64,000 nt of DNA from Actinomycetota bacterium (GTDB lineage Bacteria; Actinomycetota; Coriobacteriia; Anaerosomatales; Anaerosomataceae): assembly GCA_009773565.1 (NCBI GenBank), contig WSXY01000009.1:1-64000 (forward strand). Reading direction: 5' to 3'. A program made the position numbers and the translations under genes. The first letter of the stretch is position 1; each line of letters opens with the position of its first letter. Below are positions 9,569-22,470 of this stretch, in pieces. Below the pieces are notes generated by a model, which saw only the letters and a list, made by a program, of their open reading frames with translations, was not told where the DNA came from and did not search any database.

Positions 9569-9598
9569 GCGCGGCATGCCCCGCACTTCGGGCCGCGC
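9569..9598 (+). terminator. GC-rich hairpin after the kinase pair
   Basis: GCGCGGC (9569-9575) and GCCGCGC (9592-9598) are perfectly complementary, with a further CCG/CGG pairing inside. No T-run follows, so this is only a possible weak terminator separating the kinase operon from the pyr promoter. Confidence 0.4.
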
Positions 9599-9606
9599 TG
9601 GCGCTC

Positions 9607-9635
9607 TTGTGATGATGTCGGTCTCCTGGTAAGGT
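9607..9635 (+). promoter_or_regulatory. pyr operon promoter
   Basis: TTGTGA (9607-9612) and TAAGGT (9630-9635) are 17 bases apart, and TGG precedes the -10 (extended -10). The predicted start near 9642 falls exactly at the foot of the PyrR-binding hairpin, which supports the assignment. Confidence 0.6.
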
Positions 9636-9643
9636 CTCCTTGA

Positions 9644-10352
<709 letters not shown>

Positions 10353-11288
10353 ATGCTCTCCTGCAAGCACATCATGACGGTGGACGACATGTCCACCGAG
10401 GACATCACGAAGATCCTCGACACGGCCGATTCCTTCACCGAGGTGAACGAGCGGCGCATCAAGAAACTGCCGACACTGCGCGGACGTACCGTCGTCAATC
10501 TCTTTCTCGAGCCGAGCACCCGGACGCGGATGAGTTTCGAGATCGCGGCCAAGCGCCTTTCGGCGGACGGAATCAACTTCACGGCGTCATCATCGGCGAC
10601 GGTGAAGGGGGAGTCGCTTCGTGACACCGCTAAGACGCTCTCGGCTATGGCGTGCGACCTCGTCGTTGTGCGCCACAAGTACGCGGGCGCGCCGCAGATA
10701 CTGACCGAGTGCATGGACGCGCACATCGTTAACGGCGGCGACGGCGTGCACGAGCACCCGACGCAGGCGCTCCTCGACCTGTTCACGATGCGTAGGACGC
10801 TCGGGAAGCTCGAGGGGCTGCGGGTCGGCATCGTCGGCGACATCTGTCACTCGCGTGTCGCTGGCTCGCTCGTGCCGGCGCTTCGCAAGGTCGGCGCTAC
10901 GCCGGTCGTCATCGGGCCACCGACGCTCATGCCGGCCCGACCCGACGTCCTCGGCGCGGAGGTCATCTACTCGCTTGACGAGGCGCTGCCAACCCTCGAC
11001 GTCGCGTACATGCTTCGTGTTCAGTTCGAACGCGCGGACGCGATGCCGATTCCGAGCAACCGCGAGTACGCGAAACTCTACGGGATGAACGCTGCCCGCC
11101 TCGCGGCTGCCAAGCCCGAGATGATCGTCATGCATCCCGGACCGATGAACCGGGGCGTGGAGATCTCATCCGACGTGGCCGATTCGCCCCGATGTGTCGT
11201 GCTCGATCAGGTCAACGCGGGCGTCGCCGTCCGCATGGCCGTAATGTTCCTTCTGCTGGGAGGTGAGGGCGGTGGCGCTGCTGCTTAA
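10353..11288 (+). CDS. pyrB: Aspartate carbamoyltransferase catalytic subunit
   Basis: Catalyses carbamoyl phosphate plus L-aspartate to N-carbamoyl-L-aspartate, the second pyrimidine step. The 311-residue chain has the carbamoyl-phosphate motif STRTR at 55-59 and HPTQ at 135-138, and the C-terminal aspartate-loop region is intact. There is no pyrI regulatory subunit, as is usual in Gram-positive bacteria, where regulation is through PyrR. The ATG directly follows the pyrR stop. The end overlaps the start of pyrC by 17 bases. Confidence 0.97.
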   Translation: MLSCKHIMTVDDMSTEDITKILDTADSFTEVNERRIKKLPTLRGRTVVNLFLEPSTRTRMSFEIAAKRLSADGINFTASSSATVKGESLRDTAKTLSAMACDLVVVRHKYAGAPQILTECMDAHIVNGGDGVHEHPTQALLDLFTMRRTLGKLEGLRVGIVGDICHSRVAGSLVPALRKVGATPVVIGPPTLMPARPDVLGAEVIYSLDEALPTLDVAYMLRVQFERADAMPIPSNREYAKLYGMNAARLAAAKPEMIVMHPGPMNRGVEISSDVADSPRCVVLDQVNAGVAVRMAVMFLLLGGEGGGAAA

Positions 11289-12564
11289 GAACGGCCGACT
11301 GGTCGATCCCGTGGTCGGTCTCGATGAGGTCGCCGACATCATCATCCGCGACGGTGTCATCGTCGAGATCGGGCACGATCTGAGTATCGCGAAGGGCGAG
11401 ACCCTCGACATCAGCGAGAAGGTCGTGCTCCCAGGCCTCGTGGACGTGCACACGCACTTGCGCGAGCCCGGGCGCGAGGACAAAGAGACGGTTGCAAGCG
11501 GTACAGCCGCGGCCGCACACGGCGGCTTCACCGCTGTGTGCGCGATGCCGAACACCTCGCCGATCTGCGACAGCGGCTCGAAGGTGCGCTTCCTCGTGGA
11601 GCGAGCTGCCGAGGAGGGTCGTGTACGTGTCTACCCGATCGGTGCGATCACGAAAGGGCAGGAGGGCACCGCGCTTGCCGAGATCGGCGACATGGCCGCA
11701 GAAGGCGCAGTCGCGTTCTCGGACGATGGTCGCGGCATTCAGTCGGGCGGCATGACTCGAATCGCGATGGACTACCTGCGCGCGTTCGACAAGCCGCTCA
11801 TCGCCCACTGCGAGGACGAATCACTCGTGGGACACGGCGTCGTGAACGAGGGCGTCATCTCGACACGCATGGGTATGCCGGGCTGGCCTTCGGCTGCCGA
11901 GGAGGTCATGGTCGCTCGCGACATCCGACTCGCGGAGCTCACCGGTGCCCGGTTGCACCTTGCGCACCTTTCGACGGCGGGTTCGGTCGCCCTCGTGCGC
12001 GAGGCGAAAGCTCGCGGCGTGAGTGTCACGTGCGAAGTCACCCCGCACCACCTGTTCCTCGATGAGGACGTCGTCATCGGGTACGATACGAACCTGAAGA
12101 TGAACCCGCCGCTCAGGACCTCTGAGGACCGGGCGGCGCTCGTCGAAGCACTCCTCGACGGCACGGTGGACTGTATCGCTACCGATCATGCGCCGCATGC
12201 TGCCCACGAGAAGGAACTGGAGTTCGAGTTGGCACCTTTCGGCACGACCGGCCTGGAGACGGCGCTCTCGCTGGTGAACACGCACCTTGTGGCCACCGAG
12301 AAGCTCACGTGGGCCGATGTCGTGCGGGTCATGTGCCACGGCCCCCGGACGGCGCTGGGGCTCCCGGGAGTCCGCCTCGAGGCGGGCCAGGTCGCTGACA
12401 TCACGATCGTCGATCCCGAGGCCCGCGTCGAAGTCACGCGTGAGTGGTTCGCGAGCAAGTCGCGCAACTCGGCGTTCCTCGGTCACAAGCTGCTCGGCAA
12501 GGCGAGCGAAGTCCTCGTCGGTGGCTACTTCGCGCTCAAGAACGGGAAGGTGGTCGCCCGGTGA
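11272..12564 (+). CDS. pyrC: Dihydroorotase (class I, Zn-dependent)
   Basis: Cyclises carbamoyl-aspartate to dihydroorotate. The 430-residue amidohydrolase has the metal-binding DVHTHLREPG motif with H60 and H62, and the catalytic aspartate at about D305 in ATDHAPH. The GTG at 11272 is chosen because GGGAGG (11258-11263) lies eight bases upstream; the in-frame GTG at 11263 would sit inside that ribosome site. It overlaps pyrB by 17 bases and carA by four (GTGA), so translation is likely coupled. Confidence 0.96.
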   Translation: MALLLKNGRLVDPVVGLDEVADIIIRDGVIVEIGHDLSIAKGETLDISEKVVLPGLVDVHTHLREPGREDKETVASGTAAAAHGGFTAVCAMPNTSPICDSGSKVRFLVERAAEEGRVRVYPIGAITKGQEGTALAEIGDMAAEGAVAFSDDGRGIQSGGMTRIAMDYLRAFDKPLIAHCEDESLVGHGVVNEGVISTRMGMPGWPSAAEEVMVARDIRLAELTGARLHLAHLSTAGSVALVREAKARGVSVTCEVTPHHLFLDEDVVIGYDTNLKMNPPLRTSEDRAALVEALLDGTVDCIATDHAPHAAHEKELEFELAPFGTTGLETALSLVNTHLVATEKLTWADVVRVMCHGPRTALGLPGVRLEAGQVADITIVDPEARVEVTREWFASKSRNSAFLGHKLLGKASEVLVGGYFALKNGKVVAR

Positions 12565-13829
12565 CTGAACGGCAGCCAGCGCTTCTCGCGCTTGAGGACG
12601 GCACTGTCTTTGGCGGCTTCTCGTGCGGCGCTGCCGGCGAGACAGCCGGTGAGGTCGTCTTCAACACGTCGATGGCGGGCTATCAGGAGGTCTTCACAGA
12701 CCCCAGTTACGCTGGGCAGATCGTCACGATGACCTCGCCGCACATCGGCAACTATGGCGTGAACGCCGCCGACATGGAGTCGCGCGGCGTCTTCGCCTCG
12801 GGCTTCGTCGTCCGTGAGCTCTCGGAAGTCGCTTCGAACTGGCGTTCCGAGGAGACCCTCGGCGCGTTCTTGCAGCGGCTCGGCGTGGTTGCGATCGACG
12901 GCGTTGATACGCGTCGCCTCACACGGCACATTCGCGAGGCGGGAGCGATGCGCGCGGTGCTCTCCACGCTCGACCTGGACCCCGCGTCGCTCGTCGAGAA
13001 GGCGAAGGCGTCTGTCGGCCTCGTTGGTCGCGATCTTGTCGCAGAAGTCGCCGTACGCGAGCGCTACACCTGGGGTGGCGAGGCGCCTCCGGAATGCGAG
13101 ATCCCCGTCGACACAGGTATTCTGCCGGCATCGCCGCGATTTCGCGTTGTCGCGTTCGACTCGGGCGTGAAGTACAACATCCTGCGCCGCCTCTCCGAGG
13201 AGGGCTGCGAAGTCATCGTCGTCCCTCCGACGACGAGCGCCGCCGAGGCTCTCGCGCTGAAGCCGGACGGCGTGTTCTTCGCGAACGGCCCCGGCGATCC
13301 GTCGGCCGTCACGTATCTGTACGAGACGCTCCGGGAGCTTCTCGGCACGGTGCCGGTCTTTGGGATCTGCCTCGGCCATCAGATGTTATCCCTTGCGCTT
13401 GGCTGCGAGACGTACAAGCTCAAGTACGGCCACCGTGGCGGCAACCAGCCCGTGAAGAACCTGCTCACCGGTCGCGTTGAGATCACGAGCCAGAACCACG
13501 GCTTCTGCGTGGACTTCGGCAGCATCGGCACCCTGGATGTGGCGCGTTCCGGCGGGTTGGATCTGGACCCGGCCGACCTTGGCGCATGGGTGCGGGCGGG
13601 TGTGGCGCCGGTGCTGCGCTCTGAGCGTTTCGGGGCAGTGCAGCTCACGCACGTCAACCTCAACGATATGACCGTGGAGGGCATCCGCGCGCTCGATCAG
13701 CGGGCCTTCTCGGTCCAGTACCACCCGGAGGCCGCTCCCGGTCCTCACGATGCGCGCTACCTCTTTGGCGCGTTCATGCGGCTCATGGAAGGGCACGACG
13801 ACGTGTTTGCCGGACCGGAAAAGGAGTAG
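12561..13829 (+). CDS. carA: Carbamoyl-phosphate synthase small (glutaminase) subunit
   Basis: Hydrolyses glutamine and passes ammonia to CarB. The 422-residue chain is longer than the usual 360-380. The N-terminal CarA domain is followed by a class I glutamine amidotransferase domain with nucleophile C270 (FGICLGHQ), H388 and E390 (YHPEAAPGPHD). The extra length is an insertion of roughly 34 residues between NHGFCVD and THVNLND, near residues 317-360. The GTG start overlaps the pyrC stop as GTGA, with GGGAAGG upstream; a longer frame starting at 12444 lies in pyrC and is rejected. The gene is separated from its partner carB by a Usp gene. Confidence 0.96.
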   Translation: MTERQPALLALEDGTVFGGFSCGAAGETAGEVVFNTSMAGYQEVFTDPSYAGQIVTMTSPHIGNYGVNAADMESRGVFASGFVVRELSEVASNWRSEETLGAFLQRLGVVAIDGVDTRRLTRHIREAGAMRAVLSTLDLDPASLVEKAKASVGLVGRDLVAEVAVRERYTWGGEAPPECEIPVDTGILPASPRFRVVAFDSGVKYNILRRLSEEGCEVIVVPPTTSAAEALALKPDGVFFANGPGDPSAVTYLYETLRELLGTVPVFGICLGHQMLSLALGCETYKLKYGHRGGNQPVKNLLTGRVEITSQNHGFCVDFGSIGTLDVARSGGLDLDPADLGAWVRAGVAPVLRSERFGAVQLTHVNLNDMTVEGIRALDQRAFSVQYHPEAAPGPHDARYLFGAFMRLMEGHDDVFAGPEKE

Positions 13830-13831
13830 CG

Positions 13832-14677
13832 ATGCTGCGTACGGTCATGCTGCCAACCGACTTCTCCGAGGAGAGCGAAAGCATTCTCGGATTCGCGAAG
13901 GGCCTTCCTGCGCTGGGAGTGAAGGTGGTGGTCCTTCTCCACGTCGTCGAGGCGTCCGGTCTTGAGGGACCGATCATCGCGTCACGGGTGGACGATGCGT
14001 GTGACCGTTTGCGCGGTGTTGCCGCTGCGCTCGAAGAGGCCGGCCTCAGCGTCGAGGTTCGTGTGCCGACCGGCGATCCGTTCGATACCATCGTCGGGCT
14101 TGCGAGCGAGATGGGCGTCGACGCTATCGTGTGCGGCTCGCATGCGAAGGGGCTCATGACGCAGCTTGTAGCTGGTTCGGTTTCCGAGCGCCTCCTTCGT
14201 GACGCGCCCGTGCCGATGCTGCTTGTTCGCTTCGACCTTCTCAAGAACCAGTCCAACCCCACGACGCTTCTCAAGCGCTTCGGCGAGAAGGTCCTCATGC
14301 CGACGGACTTCTCGCTGTCGGCATCCCACGCGTTCACGACGGCTATGGAGCTGCCGAAGGGGCTTATCAAGACGCTCTATCTCATGCACGTGGTCGATGC
14401 CGGTCTGACCGGCGAGAAGCTGCGCAAGACCGAGGAAGGCGCCGAGTTCCACCTGCGCAATCTGCAGGCGATGGCGCAGCAGCAGGGAATCGCGACGAGC
14501 ATCGTGATCAGCCGCGGTGAGCCGCAGCGGGCGATTCTCGAGGAACTCGACGAACGCCGTGCGACGGCTGTCATCACCGGTACGCGCGGTCGCAATGCTG
14601 TTCAGGAGGCGCTCATGGGGAGCGTCTCGATGACGCTGCTCAAGCAGGCGTCGTGCCCCGTCATGATCGTGCCGTAA
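13832..14677 (+). CDS. Tandem universal stress protein (UspA fold, two domains)
   Basis: A 281-residue protein made of two Usp repeats (about 1-137 and 150-281), each opening with the VLMPTDFS-type strand. Usp proteins bind ATP or AMP in many cases and act in stress physiology, but their targets vary. Domain 2 keeps the ATP signature G-2x-G-9x-G-S (GTRG to GS, near 250-265). In domain 1 the second glycine is alanine (GSHA), so nucleotide binding there may be lost. It lies two bases after carA and eight bases before carB, inside the pyr operon, and must be transcribed with them. A role in carbamoyl-phosphate synthase function is suggested only by position. Confidence 0.9.
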   Translation: MLRTVMLPTDFSEESESILGFAKGLPALGVKVVVLLHVVEASGLEGPIIASRVDDACDRLRGVAAALEEAGLSVEVRVPTGDPFDTIVGLASEMGVDAIVCGSHAKGLMTQLVAGSVSERLLRDAPVPMLLVRFDLLKNQSNPTTLLKRFGEKVLMPTDFSLSASHAFTTAMELPKGLIKTLYLMHVVDAGLTGEKLRKTEEGAEFHLRNLQAMAQQQGIATSIVISRGEPQRAILEELDERRATAVITGTRGRNAVQEALMGSVSMTLLKQASCPVMIVP

Positions 14678-14685
14678 GGAGCCGA

Positions 14686-17900
<3,215 letters not shown>

Positions 17901-17904
<4 letters not shown>

Positions 17905-18719
17905 GCATGGACGCCTCCACGGAGCGCAAGCTTCTCGAGCATGCGCGCGTTGTGAGCAACGAGCGTGTCGCCGAGGGCGTTGGCCTCATCGTGCTCGAGT
18001 CGCCACGTGTGGCGCATGCGGTGAAGCCCGGGCAGTTCGTGCACCTGCGCATCGAGCAGGGCGCATCGTTCCTCCTGCGTCGTCCGTTCTCCATCCACCG
18101 GGTCGTTGGTGACCGGCTCCAAATCCTCTACCAGGTGCTTGGCGAGGGTACGCGTGCGCTTGCAGGCAAAGAGCGTGGTGCCGAGATGGATCTCATCGGG
18201 CCGCTTGGCACCGGTTGGTTCGTGCCGGAGGGTACCGCCCATGCACTGCTCGTCGCGGGCGGACTCGGTGCGGCGCCACTCGGGATGCTTGTAGAAGCGC
18301 TCGCGCTTCGCGGCATTGCGGTCACGGTTGCACAGGGGGCCCCGACGACAGAACGTCTCGTTGCGCGGGAGCTCTTCGAGGCCACCGCACGGCGCGTCGA
18401 GATCTCGACCGATGATGGCTCGGCAGGGGAGCGCGGCTTCGTGACCGCGCTTGTCGAACGACTCATCGCAGCCGATCGTCCGGATGTCGTGTACGTCTGT
18501 GGGCCGGAAGCGATGACCCGAATCGTCGCCAGGCAGGCACTGGCAGCGGGTGTGGCATGCCAGGTGTCGCTCGAGCGCCTTATGGCGTGCGGTATCGGGG
18601 CGTGCCTGTCGTGCGTCGTAGCAACCGTAGACGGCCAGAAGCGCGCATGCGTGGACGGACCGGCATTCGATGCGGCAGATGTCCTCTGGGATGCCTCCGA
18701 GATACCGCCGAAACACTAG
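17901..18719 (+). CDS. pyrK: Dihydroorotate dehydrogenase electron-transfer subunit (PyrK)
   Basis: FAD and [2Fe-2S] subunit that lets class 1B PyrD pass electrons to NAD+. The 272-residue chain has a ferredoxin-reductase FAD domain with RRPFSIH, an NAD domain with a GGLGAAP loop, and a cluster motif C230-x4-C235-x2-C238-x11-C250. The GTG at 17901 overlaps the carB stop (GTGA); an ATG at 17907 is an alternative. pyrD follows 11 bases later. Its presence defines the dehydrogenase as the NAD-linked heterotetrameric class 1B type. Confidence 0.95.
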
Positions 18720-18730
18720 GGGACCGAGAC

Positions 18731-19666
18731 ATGACCATCGAGGGTTCAGACATAAACGTCGACATGAGGGTCAGGCTTGGCACCCTCGAGTTTCGCAATC
18801 CGGTGGTCACCGCATCGGGTACGTTCGCATCCGGTCGTGAGTATGCCGACTTCGTGGACCTTTCGCGCCTCGGAGCGGTGGTCACCAAGGGCGTCTCGCT
18901 TAATGCGTGGCCTGGCAATCCAAGTCCGCGCATCGCTGAGACGGCGAGCGGGATGCTCAACTCCATCGGCCTTCAGAATCCCGGCGTCGAAGCCTTCTGC
19001 GAGAAGGACCTGCCGTGGCTGGCGCAGTACGATGTGCCGGTCATCGTGAACGTCTCGGGTCACAGCGTCGCCGAGTATGTGGCGGTTGCGGCGCGCCTGG
19101 AACAGGATCTGACCGTGGACGCGCTCGAGGTGAACATTTCATGCCCGAACGTCGACGAGGGCGGCATGGCGTTCGGCACGACGTGCGTGGCGGCTGCCGA
19201 GGTGACGCGAGCCGTTCGCGCGGTCACCGTGAAGCCGCTCATCGTGAAGCTGAGTCCGAACGTCACCGACATCACCGAGATCGCCCGCGCTGTCGAAGCT
19301 GAAGGCGCCGACGCGGTGAGCCTTATCAACACGCTTCTCGGCATGGCCATCGATACCGATACCTGGCGCCCCAAGCTTGCGCGCGGGGTGGGTGGCCTCT
19401 CGGGACCTGCGATCAAGCCGGTGGCCGTCCGCATGGTGTGGCAGGTTGCGAGCGCTGTCTCCATCCCGATCATCGGAATGGGCGGTATCATGACTGCCGA
19501 GGATGCGGTGGAGTTCATGCTGGCCGGGGCGTCCGCAGTTGCCGTCGGTACGGGCAACTTCGTCGATCCGACGACCACGATGCGGGTCGTTGATGGGCTT
19601 GAAGCGTATTGTCGCGGCCGTGGGATCTCGGCCGTGAAGGACCTTATCGGCGCCGTGAAGTTCTAG
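18731..19666 (+). CDS. pyrD: Dihydroorotate dehydrogenase, class 1B catalytic subunit
   Basis: FMN TIM-barrel enzyme that oxidises dihydroorotate to orotate. It has 311 residues. The catalytic base is C138 in NISCPNV; cysteine rather than serine is typical of class 1. The FMN phosphate-binding GMGGI and GAS...GTGN segments are near the C-terminus. The ATG at 18731 has AGGGGAC upstream; the longer frame from 18557 lies in pyrK and is rejected. It is next to pyrK, its electron-transfer partner. Confidence 0.96.
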   Translation: MTIEGSDINVDMRVRLGTLEFRNPVVTASGTFASGREYADFVDLSRLGAVVTKGVSLNAWPGNPSPRIAETASGMLNSIGLQNPGVEAFCEKDLPWLAQYDVPVIVNVSGHSVAEYVAVAARLEQDLTVDALEVNISCPNVDEGGMAFGTTCVAAAEVTRAVRAVTVKPLIVKLSPNVTDITEIARAVEAEGADAVSLINTLLGMAIDTDTWRPKLARGVGGLSGPAIKPVAVRMVWQVASAVSIPIIGMGGIMTAEDAVEFMLAGASAVAVGTGNFVDPTTTMRVVDGLEAYCRGRGISAVKDLIGAVKF

Positions 19667-19679
19667 GGGGGAGCCGTCG

Positions 19680-21032
19680 ATGACCGACCAGCAGTCGCCA
19701 TCGCCAGAGGGGCATGCAAACGCGCCAGTACCCGTGCCGCTGCCGATCCACACCGAGAAGGCATCTGGTGGCGGTCGGAAGCGGTGGCCGTGGGTCGTTG
19801 GTGCGCTCATTCTCGTCATGCTCATCGGGGGATGCGTCGCCGCACTCTGGGTCTTTGACGATGCGATCACGGGTTTCACGGATTCCGTGGTTAATGGTCC
19901 CGATTACATCCAGCCGGAAGGCGGCTCCGCCGGAACTGACGGGGTGGCGTGGGCCGGAGACGGTGCGTATGCCGTCATCCAGTACCACCGGGAGTACCAG
20001 TATCCGTCGGTCACGGTGTGGGATCGCAAGACCGGAACCGTACGCTCGCTCGATGGCTATCGGGTGCTGTTCGTGGAGCAGTTCGCTCCGGTGGTGTGGA
20101 TGGAACCGACGACGGACGAGCAAGTCGATGATGCGAATTCCATGGATGGTCTCGGCGACGCGCTCGACCACAAACCGGCCCGCCTCGTGGCGTGGAAACT
20201 GGATGACGGATCCAGCCCGACTGACAACGTGTCATCAAAGTGGCGCGCATGGCCGGGTCCGGCCGACTCGGTCGCGTACCTGGAGATCAACCCGCTCAAG
20301 GGTGCTGCCCCGTCCGCGGTGCTCTTCAACAACAAGGCGTCAAAGGGCGAAGGCGTCAAGGCCGTGCTCCCGAGTTCGATGGGCACGTTCATTCCGGTGG
20401 GATGGTCGCCCTCGGGCAAGTTCTTTGCCATCGAGGAGCTTGTTGACGAGAAGACCCTCTTGGACAGCCCGACCGCAAAGACGTCGGCGGCCGACCAGGG
20501 CACTCGCCGAAACGTGGTGGTGCTCGACGTGACGACAGGTAAAGTTTCCGCAACGGGGACGATGTCTTCGGCCACGGGAATCGCGCCAGCTGCGCTCTGG
20601 GCCGGGACGTCAGACAGACTCTTCTGGCCTGATCTTCGAGACCCCTCAACCGAGCCTGGTTCCGTCGGGATTCGTTCAATGAGTGCGACCGGCACCGAGG
20701 GCGATGCGTTCGCGGAATTCGGGTGGACGTCGCCGTCAGAGTTTGATGGCGTCTACAGCGCGTCTTCGCTTGGATGGGACCCCGCTGGTCCGCTGTTTGC
20801 CGTCGATGGCGACATCTGGCAGATCACGGCGAGTGGCCCGAAGCAGCTTGGTTCCTTTGGTCCGCAGATGGGTGCCTGGCATCCCGCAGCGGGCATGCTC
20901 GGCGTCACGACCGAGTATTCCGACCCGGATCCCGACCCGACCGAGTGGCCGGAAGCGCAGGTCACCGATATTCATGGCGGCGATCGTAAGATCATCTGGA
21001 AGGGTCCCGTCAAGACACTTGACGCTCAGTAG
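19680..21032 (+). CDS. Membrane-anchored extracytoplasmic protein of unknown function, possibly beta-propeller
   Basis: I do not recognise a family. The 450-residue protein has a Pro/Ser-rich cytoplasmic N-terminus, one membrane helix at about 36-58 and a large outside part. That part has recurring segments such as SVTVWDRKTGTVRSL, GWSPSGKFFAIEE and VVVLDVTTGKVSATG, which resemble WD40/TolB-like propeller blades. No catalytic motif is evident. The N-terminus is positively charged before the helix, consistent with an N-in, C-out topology. It starts 13 bases after pyrD, with a GGGGGGAG ribosome site, and ends 25 bases before pyrF, so it is part of the pyr operon. The link to pyrimidines is unexplained. 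Confidence 0.75.
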   Translation: MTDQQSPSPEGHANAPVPVPLPIHTEKASGGGRKRWPWVVGALILVMLIGGCVAALWVFDDAITGFTDSVVNGPDYIQPEGGSAGTDGVAWAGDGAYAVIQYHREYQYPSVTVWDRKTGTVRSLDGYRVLFVEQFAPVVWMEPTTDEQVDDANSMDGLGDALDHKPARLVAWKLDDGSSPTDNVSSKWRAWPGPADSVAYLEINPLKGAAPSAVLFNNKASKGEGVKAVLPSSMGTFIPVGWSPSGKFFAIEELVDEKTLLDSPTAKTSAADQGTRRNVVVLDVTTGKVSATGTMSSATGIAPAALWAGTSDRLFWPDLRDPSTEPGSVGIRSMSATGTEGDAFAEFGWTSPSEFDGVYSASSLGWDPAGPLFAVDGDIWQITASGPKQLGSFGPQMGAWHPAAGMLGVTTEYSDPDPDPTEWPEAQVTDIHGGDRKIIWKGPVKTLDAQ

Positions 21033-21057
21033 GCCCGGACGACAGAGAGGAACCACT

Positions 21058-21759
21058 GTGCGTGAACGCATCATCGTAGCCCTTGACCTACCTGACGCTG
21101 CCTCGGCGCTCGATATGGCCAAGACCCTTCAGGGACGCGTGACGTGGGTCAAGGTCGGCATGACGCTCTTCTATGCCGAGGGTCCACAGGTCGTTCGCGA
21201 CCTGCGTGCGCTTGGCTTCAAGGTCTTTGTCGATCTCAAGCTCAACGACATCCCGCACCAGGTTCGCGGCGCGTGTCGCATCCTCGTACGTCAGGGCGCC
21301 GATATGATCACCGTGCATGCCTCAGGCGGACGCGCGATGCTTGAGGCGGCGGCCGATGAGGTTGCCGCCGCCGCTACGAAGTTCCGCGTGCCGAAGCCTG
21401 CGCTCGTGGCGGTCACGGTGCTCACGAGTCTCGACGATGCGGCGCTTGCCGAGCTCGGGTGCGAGCGGACGGCTGCCGAGCAGGTTGCCGCGCTCGCGAC
21501 ACTCGCCCGTGATGCGGGCTGCGACGGTGTCGTGTGCTCGCCTGAGGAGGCTGCCGCGATGCGGGAACTTCTCGGCGATGAGGCATACGTTGTGACGCCG
21601 GGCGTTCGTCCGAGTTGGGCGGAGGCGGGCGATCAGGCACGTGTCGCAACACCGGCTGACGCGATTGAAGCGGGTGCATCGCACCTTGTCATCGGTAGGC
21701 CCATCACCGGCGCCGCGAACCCGGTCGACGCCGTTCGAAGAATCGTAGAAGGGGAGTAG
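21058..21759 (+). CDS. pyrF: Orotidine 5'-phosphate decarboxylase
   Basis: Decarboxylates OMP to UMP. The 233-residue TIM barrel has the catalytic set D59, K61 and D64 in the segment VDLKLNDIPHQ. The late motif VTPGVRP is present, as is a phosphate-binding GRPIT near the end. The GTG at 21058 is chosen: AGAGAGG is seven bases upstream and the N-terminus RERIIVALD fits the family. A much longer frame starting at 20683 overlaps the preceding gene and is an artefact. The stop is three bases before pyrE. Confidence 0.96.
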   Translation: MRERIIVALDLPDAASALDMAKTLQGRVTWVKVGMTLFYAEGPQVVRDLRALGFKVFVDLKLNDIPHQVRGACRILVRQGADMITVHASGGRAMLEAAADEVAAAATKFRVPKPALVAVTVLTSLDDAALAELGCERTAAEQVAALATLARDAGCDGVVCSPEEAAAMRELLGDEAYVVTPGVRPSWAEAGDQARVATPADAIEAGASHLVIGRPITGAANPVDAVRRIVEGE

Positions 21760-21762
21760 CCG

Positions 21763-22347
21763 ATGACCGCGCTGACCGAACCCGAAGTCCTGCAAGCGCT
21801 CAAGGATGCGGACGCTGTACTCTCCGGACACTTTCAGCTGACCAGCGGGCGACACTCGGACACCTACGTGCAATGCGCCCGGATTCTCGAGGATCCGACG
21901 CTGACGACGCGTCTTGCGGCGGCCATGGTCGCACGACTCGGTGAACGGCAGTTCGACCTTGTGGCAGCGCCAGCGGTCGGTGGCATCATCATCGGATTCG
22001 CTGTCGCCCAGGCGCTCGACGTCAAGTTCATCTTCACTGAGCGGCAGGGTGGCGCCATGGTGCTCCGCCGGGGCTTCGAGATTCCCGCGGGTGCGAGTGT
22101 TCTTGTCGTAGAAGACGTGGTCACGACAGGTGGATCGGTCGCCGAGGTCATCAATCTCGTTGTCGAGGCGGGAGGCGTCCCGACGGTCGTCACCTCGATC
22201 ATCGATCGCGGCGGTCCAAAAGCCTTCGAGCTAGAGCTCGTTCCTCTGCTTCAACTTCAGGTTGAGTCTTGGGAGCCTGAATCATGCGGTCTCTGTGCCG
22301 CAGATGTGCCGCTCTACTCACCGGGGAGTCGGCGACTTTCTTCCTGA
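21763..22347 (+). CDS. pyrE: Orotate phosphoribosyltransferase
   Basis: Couples orotate and PRPP to OMP. The 194-residue protein has the PRPP-binding motif VLVVEDVVTTGGS at 113-125 and the FTERQGG segment near 91. It is the last gene of the pyr operon, three bases after pyrF. There is no strong terminator behind it; the mihF promoter starts four bases after its stop. The C-terminus carries a CGLC motif of no known role. Confidence 0.95.
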   Translation: MTALTEPEVLQALKDADAVLSGHFQLTSGRHSDTYVQCARILEDPTLTTRLAAAMVARLGERQFDLVAAPAVGGIIIGFAVAQALDVKFIFTERQGGAMVLRRGFEIPAGASVLVVEDVVTTGGSVAEVINLVVEAGGVPTVVTSIIDRGGPKAFELELVPLLQLQVESWEPESCGLCAADVPLYSPGSRRLSS

Positions 22348-22350
22348 GGC

Positions 22351-22379
22351 TTGGCATCATGGCAGGTCAGGGGTAGTAT
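22351..22379 (+). promoter_or_regulatory. Promoter of mihF-gmk-rpoZ
   Basis: TTGGCA (22351-22356) and TAGTAT (22374-22379) are 17 bases apart. The resulting leader of about 85 bases reaches a GAGGAGG ribosome site before the mihF ATG. No other element was recognised in the leader. Confidence 0.7.
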
Positions 22380-22470
22380 CTTCGGTGCTGCCCCATGTCT
22401 TCGCGACGTGCGTGGCGACGCGAGGGTGCGAAGATGCGCATGAACCGGGTGCGGGGAACGAGGAGGAATC

